Below the pieces are notes generated by a model. It searched no databases. It saw only the letters and a list, made by a program, of their open reading frames with translations, and was not told where the DNA came from. A stretch of 64,000 bases of DNA from Tetragonia tetragonoides (taxonomy: Eukaryota > Streptophyta > Magnoliopsida > Caryophyllales > Aizoaceae): contig CM076143.1 of assembly GCA_038025085.1 (NCBI GenBank), positions 36,230,501 through 36,294,500 of the forward strand. Direction: 5' to 3'. Both the position numbers and the translations under genes were made by a program. This document shows positions 56,623 through 64,000 of this stretch, piece by piece (position 1 is the stretch's first letter; each line of letters opens with the position of its first letter).

Positions 56623-57510
56623 CAGTAAGAACCTGATATTGATTTAGATCAATTTAAGAATGTTCCTATTTGTAAGTGGTGACTACTCTGACTTGTAGTT
56701 CTATTTCATCACAGAATTTAGAAGATGCTTATGGGGTTTAGATAGTGATTCCGATGAGGAAATAGATGCAATGCACGTTGAAAGTATGGTGTCCAATCAG
56801 ATTTGTGTTGTATACGAATCGTGAGAAAGAAAATGGTGTTAATGATGAGAACGTAACTGAAATGTTAAGTGATAGAGATGATGAGGATGATCTTGAAGAA
56901 AGAGGCACAAGAGATGGTGCCTGATGAGCATGTTTACTAGCAACTACATCTTGTTTAGAAGAAGCTAACTTCATTTTTGTATTCAACTCAGTAAATGGAG
57001 TTTATTTTATGAGTTACCATTATCCACATATATTTCTGTAAACTTTTTAAAGCTCACAATACAACAGTATTTCATTTGTATAAAATTTAATAGTAACAAA
57101 TCATTCACAATGCATTGGATGTGCAACACAATTGGTGGATTTGAACAACTTCCCTTACTGTCATCCAACATACTTAATTCTGATATGCTTCAATAAGGTC
57201 TTCTAATCAAAGCATTGTTACAGGTAAATTGTGTAATAGAGGAGAATAAGCTCGTTCGAGCACCAAAACAAATGTTATCTGTATTTGTAAAACCATTTAT
57301 CCGTAACAATCCGATATAAGTATCCAAAGCTTAAAACAAGGATTGCTGGATAATATGGCAAGAAGAAATAACATACTTATTTGTAAATATAATAGATTTT
57401 TTAATGCACGGAAAATAATAATCAAAAAACCATTGTAGCAATTAAAAGTTTTTTTTTTATGCAAACAAAAAAAGAAAAAAGAAAAACAAAAAGTGGGAGC
57501 ATATAAAACG

Positions 57511-59900
57511 TATACTATTTTCAATAAAACGTGAAAAAGACGTATTAGAAATATGTATTAGTAATTAAACTAAAGATTAAAAGTAAATTCGAAAGTGATT
57601 TAGACGTCTCCGGCTCATTTTGAATGTCGTTTGAACGAAAAGCGCCTATCGACTCTCAACAAGTAGTATGTGACTATCGGATACTATTTTCAATAAAACG
57701 TGAAAAAGACGTACTAGAGTCTAAAGATATGTATTAGTAATTATAATAAGGGATTAAAAGCAAATTCGAAAGTGATTTAGACGTCTCCATCTCATTTCAA
57801 AGGTCGTTTGGTCGAAAACAGCCTAACAATTCTCAACAAGTAGTATGTGACTATCGGATACTATTTTCAATAAAACATGAAAAAGACGTACTAGAGATAT
57901 GTTTAGTAATCATAATAGGGAATTAAATGCAAATTCAAAAGTGATTTAGACGTCTCTGGCTCATTTCAAAGGTCGTTTGGTCGAAAGCCGCCTATCGACT
58001 CTCAACAAGCACTATGTTACTATCAGATTCTATTTTCAATAAAATGTGAAAAAGAAGTACTAGAGATATGTATTAGTAGTTATAATAAGGGACTAAAAGC
58101 AAAATTCGAAAGTGATTTAGACTTCTCCGCCTCATTTTGAAGGCCGTTTGGTCGAAAGCCGCCGATTGACTCTCAACAAGTAGTATGTGACTATTGGATA
58201 CTATTTTCAATAAAACGTGGAAAACATGTACTGGAGATATGTATTAGATAATCATAATAAGGGATTAAAAGTAAATTAGAAAGTGATTTAGACGTCTCTG
58301 GCTCATTTCAAAGGCCATTTGGTTGAAAAATGCCTATCGACTCTCAACAAGTAGTATGTGTCTATCGGATACTATTTGTCAATAAAACGTGAAAAAGACG
58401 TACTAGAGATATGTATTAGTAGTTATAATAAGCGATTAAAAGCAAATTCGAAAGTGATTTAGACGCCTCTGGCTCATTTCAAATGTCGTTTGGTCGAAAA
58501 TCGCTTAGCGACTCTCAACAAGTACTAAATGACTATCGGATACTATTTTCAATAAAACGTGAAAAAGACGTACTAGAGATATGTATTAGTAAATATAATA
58601 TGGAATAAAAAGTAAATTCGAAAGTGATTTCGACGTCTCCGGCTCATTTCGAAGGCCGTTTGGTCGAAAATCGCCTATCGATTCTCAACAAGTAGTATGT
58701 GACTATCGGATACTATTTTCAATAAAACGTGAAAAAGATGTACTAGAGATATGTATTAGTAATTATATTATGGGATTAAAAGTAAATTCGAAAGTGATTT
58801 AGACGTCTACGGCTCATTTCGAAGGTCGTTTGATCGGAAAACGTTCATTGACTCTCAACAAGTAGTATGTGACTATCGGATACTATTTTCAATAAAATGT
58901 GAAAAAGACGTACTAGAGATATGTATTAGTAATTATAATAAGGGATTAAAAGTCAATTCGAAAGTGATTTAGACGTCTCCGGGTCATTTCAAAGACCGTT
59001 TGGTCGAAAACCGCCTATCGACTCTCAACACGTAGTATGTGACTATCGGATACTATTTTCAATAAAACGTGAAAAAGACGTACTAGAGATATGTATTAGT
59101 AATTATCATAAGGGATTAAAAGCAAATTCGAAAGTGATTTAGACGTCTCCGGCTCATTTCGAAGGCCGTTTGGTCGAAAACCGCCAATTGAGTCTCAACA
59201 AGTAGTATGTGATTATCGGATACTATTTTCAATAAAACGTGAAAAAGATGTACTAGAGATATGTATTAGTAATTATATTATGGGATTAAAAGTAAATTCG
59301 AAAGTGATTTAGATGTCTCCAGCTCATTTCGAATGCCGTTTGATCGAAAAGCGCCTATTGATTCTCAACAAGTAGTATGTGACTATCGGATACTATTTTC
59401 AATAAAGCGTGAAAAAGACGTACTAGATATATGTATTAGTAATTATAATAAGGGATGAAAAGCAAATTTGAAAGTGATTTAGACGTCTCCGACTCATTTC
59501 AAAGGCTGTTTGGTCGAAAATCGCCTATCGACTCTCAACAAGTAGTATGTGACTATCGGATACTATTTTCAATAAAACGTGAAAAAGACGTACTAGAGAT
59601 ATGTATTAGTAATTATAATAAGGGATTTAAAGCAAATTCGAAAGGGATTTAGACGTTTCCGGCTCATTTCGAAGGTCGTTTGGTTGAAAAGCGCCTATTA
59701 AATCTCAATAAGTAGTATGTGAATATCGAATACTGTTTTCAATAAAACTTGAAAAAAAACGTACTAGAGATATGTATTAGTAAGTATAATATGGAATTAA
59801 AAGCAAATTCAAAAGTGATTTAAACGTCTCCGGCTCATTTTGAATGCTGTTTGGTCAAAAATCGCCTATTGACTCTCAACAAGTAGTATGTGACTATCGA
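57511..59900. repeat. Satellite array, about 14 copies of a 170-bp unit
   Basis: The motif TTTTCAATAAAACGTGAAAA recurs 14 times (one copy with an inserted G) at spacings of about 165-180 bp. A typical unit is 170 bp and includes AGTGATTTAGACGTCTCC, CGTTTGGTCGAAAA and CTCAACAAGTAGTATGTGAC. Units differ by scattered substitutions and small indels. The unit is close to nucleosome length, as in many plant satellites. The array abuts the right arm directly. Confidence 0.96.
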
Positions 59901-59901
59901 A

Positions 59902-60502
59902 TTAAATTACGTAGTAGCCATTCATATATACGCCTTGGTACTAGCAAATTATATGCTATCAATGCCACTTATCTAAACACTTACTTTGTTACTAAAAAAA
60001 TAAAACTCTGTTTGTTACTAATAAATTAACGGGAAAACAATCATGCTTTCTCTCTCTTTATTCATCTTCTTCATCAAAATCTCCAGGACATTGCTTCACA
60101 ACTAATCCAGATTTCAAAGAAACAGCTACTACAACAATTGATTTAAAGGATTTTTAGATCCATTTGACATGAACACAATCATGGTTTTAATATCTAAAAC
60201 TAATGAAGTACACAATGAATGAAATTGAAGCAATAATATACTAACGCTAATAATTTCTTCCTCCTCCAACTCGTTTGAGTTGAAATCACCCATATCATGA
60301 CCGTACTCGTCGCCGTCGCCGTCACCGAGTCTTGTTGAGGCAAAACAACCCTTCCAAAGATACATGTAAAGAAAATAACAAAAAATTGAGCTTCGCCGGA
60401 AAATTTTGATCGACGGCAACCTTCGCCGGAGTTCTTCCCTCACTGGGCCGCTGGAGTTCTGTTCTTAACTCACTCGCTCAGTCTATCGCCGGATAATGGT
60501 TG
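59902..60502 (-). repeat. Right inverted arm
   Basis: 601 bp, reverse complement of 56025-56622 with small differences, for example an extra GGCGAC triplet pair in the acidic coding-like stretch and a 1-2 bp indel. Confidence 0.85.
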
Positions 60503-60792
60503 AGAAACAGTTCGCCAGAGTTTTTAACCAAAAATAATAAAAGGTGGTTGTTACAAAATAATTTAACTTCTAATTATTATGTTTTAATTAACCCAAAAAC
60601 ATAAACCAGATGATTATTGTGTTTCCCCCCAATTAATAAGTTACACTTTGAATTTTGAACTCAAATGTCTTGAATTTCAAATGAAAATTGAGTAAACAGT
60701 TTTTTTCTTTATTTTTTATTATAATAAATGACCACCAATAGAAACTTGACAACACATTAATAAAAAACAATGTATAATACATTTGATGTATG

Positions 60793-60862
60793 CATACTAT
60801 TTTTTGCCGAATATAAAAATGATTTCACTGTTTAAAATTGGCTTTAATGCGGATGTCAGCTA
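60793..60862 (-). other. Putative LINE 5' stub and target duplication
   Basis: Bases 60793-60848 would be the last part of the truncated LINE beyond the insertion. GCGGATGTCAGCTA at 60849-60862 matches GCGGATGTCAACTA at 52475-52488, next to the LINE poly(A), with one mismatch. This is the expected position and size for a LINE target duplication. Confidence 0.5.
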
Positions 60863-61143
60863 TCCATGTATGTAGATGTAACTTAACCATGTATGTAGAT
60901 GTAACTAACCATGCATGTATCCTGTTTGACCCAAAGACCAAGACGAAAAATGGAAAATAAACACAGAATGACCCAAATCCCCGACCTTTCTGTTCCTTTC
61001 TTTATTATACCTACCTACACTGCTTCTCTGTTCTCTTTGCCTTTTTCATTGTACCCTTTCCCAAAATCCAACTTCCTTTCTTTTTCACTTGGAAATTACA
61101 CTCGCAACCAAAATCTCAACCCCAATAAAAATCAAACGCCCAA

Positions 61144-61260
61144 TATATAACTAGCTAGTAATTACTGGTTTCATTTATTGTCTTTTATTTACTTGTGCAC
61201 CAATCTCTCAAGAAGAGAGAGAAGAGAGAGAGAGAAGAGAGAAGAGAGAGAGAGAGAGAG
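61144..61260 (+). promoter_or_regulatory. TATA box and GA-rich leader of the 145-aa gene
   Basis: TATATAA at 61144-61150 lies about 111 bp before the ATG. The leader ends in an AGAGAG-rich purine stretch (61210-61260), a common plant 5' UTR feature that can bind GAGA-type BPC factors. Confidence 0.5.
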
Positions 61261-61807
61261 ATGGAGATGGAGATAATGATAGAGAAAGCAAAGGAAGAGT
61301 TAGAAATGCTAGAAAAGCTACATCCTAACAGGTTTGATTACTTGAAGCTTGAGATTAAATCCTTCATATCTCTCCTTCAAATCCAACAACTAGAGCTTTT
61401 TGACCCTTTACCTACATCTTCTGCCACCACTCAAGGTAAATAAAAGTTTTTAAATTTTTTTAAAAAAAATAACAATCTTTCAAATATGTAATCTTTTTTC
61501 ATTTTATTGTGTTTTTGTCGTTAAGTTTTTTGATTATTTTGCAGCATCAACAAGCATGAAGAGAAAAAGGGCTCATTTGAAGAGAAGGAAAGTGGAAGAG
61601 AAAGAAAAAAGGCAAAACAAGGGCTTTGAATATCATCATAATCATAATATTATTAATGATAATAATAATAATATTATTAAAACTAATGATAATAATAATT
61701 ATGATAAGAAGGTGATTAGGCAAAGGGACAGAGTTGATGTTGTTCTTGAGAAAGCTAAAGCTTGTTTGAGGAAGATTAAGGACGTCAAAATTAGTTTGAA
61801 AAGCTGA
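61261..61807 (+). CDS. Small charged two-exon protein of unknown function, 145 aa
   Basis: Exon 1 61261-61435 and exon 2 61545-61807, with a GT-AG intron (CAAG|GTAAAT, TTTTGCAG|CA), give 438 nt in phase. Start MEMEIMIEKAKEELEMLEK is chosen because it directly follows the purine leader. An N-terminal amphipathic helix is followed by HPNRFDYLKLEIKSFISLLQ. A basic KRKRAHLKRRK stretch at the start of exon 2 could be a nuclear signal. An Asn-rich variable linker (about 14 Asn) follows, then a C-terminal helix VDVVLEKAKACLRKIKDVK. The terminal helices both carry an EKAK motif and may pair. I do not recognise a named family. Confidence 0.7.
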
Positions 61808-62117
61808 TTAATCTTGTTTTAGTAATTTTAGTTGCATAGGTTATTGTGCATTTTGAATGGGGGGTTTTTGGGGAGTGACTAGTCACATCGGTATCTTTTT
61901 GGGGCGTGACTTGTCTATGTCGATATATTTGCGATGTCATCTACTAGTAATTTTGATGTCTTTGTAATGGCGTGGTGTTTCTTGCCCAGCAATAGCCATG
62001 ATTTTGTGTATTTTTGGTTGAATGAGTTTCTTTGTTAGTGCTCTTGCGCTTTGCTCAAAGATCTCTTAGTTTAATGCTACTGTCATAATCTCACTAACAA
62101 TGTCGTTACCGTGCATT
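61808..62117. other. 3' flank of the small gene
   Basis: Probable 3' UTR and terminator region; T/G-rich, no further ORF. Confidence 0.4.
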
Positions 62118-62281
62118 TGTGCTTGCCAATAAAGTCTAGTGGTTAAGACTATGGCCCGGCTACGATAGGTCTCAGGTTCGAATTCTCTATTTACCATTGT
62201 ATGTGGTTCGAATTCTCCATTTACCATATGTAAATTTATTGTAGTGATGTCGTTGCGAAACTCCCGCCAAGCAAAAAAAAC
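62118..62281 (+). mobile_element. tRNA-derived SINE
   Basis: A box TCTAGTGGTTAAGAC (62135-62149), B box GGTTCGAATTCT (62175-62186), short A8 tail. The B-box region is tandemly duplicated (31 bp, second copy at 62206). No target duplication resolved. Confidence 0.65.
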
Positions 62282-62455
62282 AATTCAGGTGGACATTGCT
62301 GCTTGTTTTATGGGTCCATTGCCTCACCTTATAGATAAAGAAATTTGAATTACAGTATTATAAAGAAACACACGCACCACTATGTGTTTCGTGCATGTCT
62401 GTCCAAGGATTAAGGTTTGCACTTTATAGTTTCTACCATCGATTCTAGTCATATA

Positions 62456-62869
62456 CACCCTCTGTTCCAAATTGAGTTTTCTGTTTAACTTTACACAGTT
62501 TACAAAACAACACTTTGACCATCAATAATTATAATTATTCTAATATCAAAATTATAAAAAGTTGATATTGTTAAAGTACGATTAAAAATGAATCCAAGAA
62601 GGATAATGGTACATCCACCTATTGGATTGCCAACCTACAATCTTGTTGTCTCTATTTCTCTCCTCTATTTTCACAATTTTTCTCCTCTATTTTCAAAAAT
62701 AGCAATTAAAGTAGGAGAGAGATAAACACAATATCTAAGTACTAAGTGGGTTGGCCACCCACTAGGTCAATAAAACATTTCTTAGTATTTTTTTCACAAA
62801 TTAATAGTCAAGTTTTGTAAAGTTTGACTCAAAAAGTGAAACAGAAAACTCGATTTGGAACGGAGAGAG
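62456..62869. mobile_element. Stowaway-like MITE, 414 bp
   Basis: Terminal inverted repeats of about 30 bp (CCGTTCCAAATCGAGTTTTC at the right end, inverted; CTGTTCCAAATTGAGTTTTC at the left) flanked by TA at 62454-62455 and 62870-62871. The CTCTCTCCGTTCC-type terminus and TA target fit Tc1/mariner-derived Stowaway elements. Confidence 0.9.
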
Positions 62870-62871
62870 TA

Positions 62872-63500
62872 GATACTAGTACTAAACTAATGAATTAAGA
62901 TCCTCACTATTTACCCAAATAAATGACAACATCCATTTATCAAGAATGGAAGGCCAGTACTACAACTAGCAAGCAATCGACCCAAGACCCTAACACGCAA
63001 AGCATATATGCCAACGAAGAGTTTCCAATTTCGGATAAGATGATATAATTGAGTAGTTCTACACTTCTACTCACAACAAGGCCTTGATTATATGATAATG
63101 TTGCTATCCTTTGAAAGTGGGAGTCTTCCTTGAACTGGACTTTTCCGAACAAAATGGATTAACCAACAATAAGTTATCCTCTCAGCAATTAAAATTTAAC
63201 AGAAAAAATCCTCTCTCTTTTTTTTTCCTTTGTTTTGGTGAAACAAAATATTGTAAAATAATAACAAAATGGCAGTTATTTAAAAAGAAGGGAAGGGGAG
63301 ACATTAGTTGCTTTTGTTTTGAATATCTTGCTCATCAAAATATAGCTAAGATTCTCTCTCTCTCAGCACTCAGCACTCAGCACAGCCACTTCTCTCCAGT
63401 CTCCACTGGAATTTGAAGTAAGATTGTAATATCTTCATCTCAAAACAGACAAATTTACAAATGTACCGGAGTAATAATAGAAGAAGCTGACAGGTGACAG
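62872..63500. other. Intergenic; no gene seen
   Basis: Short ORFs only. A CT-rich run followed by CAGCACT repeats lies at 63355-63385. Confidence 0.4.
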
Positions 63501-63605
63501 CTCAATCTGGTTCTCTTGGACTGAATTTGCTACCGGGCCTGGGCTGATATCTTGGGTTAGGAGTATATCCAAAACTTGGAGAAGTTCTTGGGGCCTGGGG
63601 GACCT
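63501..63605 (-). other. Possible terminal exon of a gene crossing the right edge
   Basis: On the minus strand, a branch-point-like GCTAAT and an AAAG| or CCCAG| acceptor precede a Pro/Arg/Ser/Tyr-rich reading frame (APRTSPSFGYTPNPRYQPRP) that ends in TGA at 63501-63503. Composition looks like a disordered C-terminal tail. The upstream exons could lie at 63.7-64.0 kb or beyond, but I could not connect them. Confidence 0.22.
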
Positions 63606-64000
63606 CTTTATATTCATATGATTAGCAAGTTCTGCCCTCTAAGCAAGCTCTAACCAGATCTTTGAAATCTCAAAGTAACCTTTTCTTTTAATGATCTCTT
63701 TTGGTAGTGAGATGTCACTGATATTCTAGTGCTAAACATTACACGGATCATCGGAATGTACAGCTAGATAAGCCAATGTGCACAATTGCAGTGGCGTAAA
63801 ACAAATACTTGTAACACAAGACAATCGCTTAATTCTGCCTTGAGTGCCTATAGTCCTACCCAGATCAATCCTTACATGACGAACTCCTGACATGACTCTA
63901 CAGCTATAAAAGCTAATGATACCATGGTAACAATTGGAATGTTCCTCCAGCATCCGGTACATGCTAATCAACAGTAAGAGCTTCACCAAAGCCCGTAGTG
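63606..64000. other. Right edge; unresolved
   Basis: A minus-strand open frame of 85 codons (63989-63732) has no family features and is interrupted by splice-like sites. It could be intron or exon of a gene continuing beyond the window. Confidence 0.25.

Larger units (their letters stand above)
55815..60776. mobile_element. Inverted-repeat (foldback-like) unit enclosing a satellite array
   Basis: Two 600-bp arms in inverted orientation (56025-56622 and 59902-60502, roughly 90% or more alike by eye) enclose about 880 bp of single-copy sequence and a 2.4-kb tandem array. The whole is bounded by a perfect 16-bp direct repeat ATACATTTGATGTATG at 55799-55814 and 60777-60792, placed where the LINE reading frame breaks off. 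This fits insertion of a foldback or Mutator-like element into the LINE. No transposase is encoded, and terminal inverted sequence right at the boundaries is weak, so the class is uncertain. Confidence 0.6.

Noticed and set aside
59455..59652. ORFs inside the satellite (MKSKFESDLDVSDS and similar)
   Set aside because: Present only in units that happen to lack a stop; not maintained between copies.
57511..59900. CRISPR-like regular repeat array
   Set aside because: Units are 170 bp and contiguous, with no spacers, in a plant nuclear context. This is satellite DNA.
55848..60866. GGATAGTTGACAT and ATGTCAGCTATCC as terminal inverted repeats of the 5-kb unit
   Set aside because: The flanking 9-10 bp do not match as a target duplication. 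The 16-bp repeat at 55799/60777 and the LINE duplication explain the positions better.
60911..61150. 79-codon ORF upstream of the small gene
   Set aside because: Overlaps the promoter and TATA box and has a low-complexity Phe/Ser/Pro composition; likely chance.

Overview
The window is nuclear DNA of a flowering plant, most likely a eudicot. A chloroplast-targeted FtsH protease gene is split by four GT-AG introns, and the rest carries plant retrotransposon, PIF/Harbinger, Helitron-like, SINE and MITE families in AT-rich, repeat-dense sequence. I cannot name the species.

Genes. An intact FtsH6-like thylakoid AAA+ metalloprotease lies on the minus strand at 787-4208 (five exons, 681 codons plus stop, all junctions in phase). 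A broken duplicate of its exon 2/intron 1 region sits at 1-705 and continues past the window edge. At the other end, 61261-61807 holds a small two-exon gene for a charged 145-aa protein of unknown function. An F-box/LRR/FBD gene (29462 to about 36371) is destroyed by a Ty1/copia insertion and by frameshifts. Weak exon-like segments occur at 5.4, 9.6-10.0 and 63.5 kb.

Mobile DNA. 6.9-7.4 kb: zf-RVT relic of a non-LTR retrotransposon. About 10.4-14.48 kb: PIF/Harbinger element with transposase and Myb/SANT-like ORFs, both broken. 15.1-24 kb: gene-free AT-rich repeats, Helitron-like 3' ends, tandem duplications and an inverted cassette. 25165-28205: short non-autonomous Ty3-like element (TSD ATGTG) with a shrunken 3' LTR. 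30226-35162: copia element (TSD GCCCT). 39.2-41.4 kb: second PIF-type unit carrying only an ORF1 relic; its 17-bp left terminus has an exact inverted partner at 51.9 kb. 45149-50967: minus-strand non-autonomous LTR element (TSD GTCGA) with a long antisense passenger ORF. 52063-52434: PIF-type MITE (TSD TTA). 52489 to about 60848: L1-type LINE, apparently split by a 5-kb insertion with 600-bp inverted arms around about 14 copies of a 170-bp satellite. 62456-62869: Stowaway-like MITE. SINEs lie at 3.3, 8.4, 37.9, 38.5 and 62.2 kb.

The window reads as sparse functional genes at the two ends with nested insertions between. The most unusual structure is the inverted-repeat/satellite unit at 55.8-60.8 kb. 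The antisense ORF carried inside the LTR element at 45-51 kb is the next most unusual.
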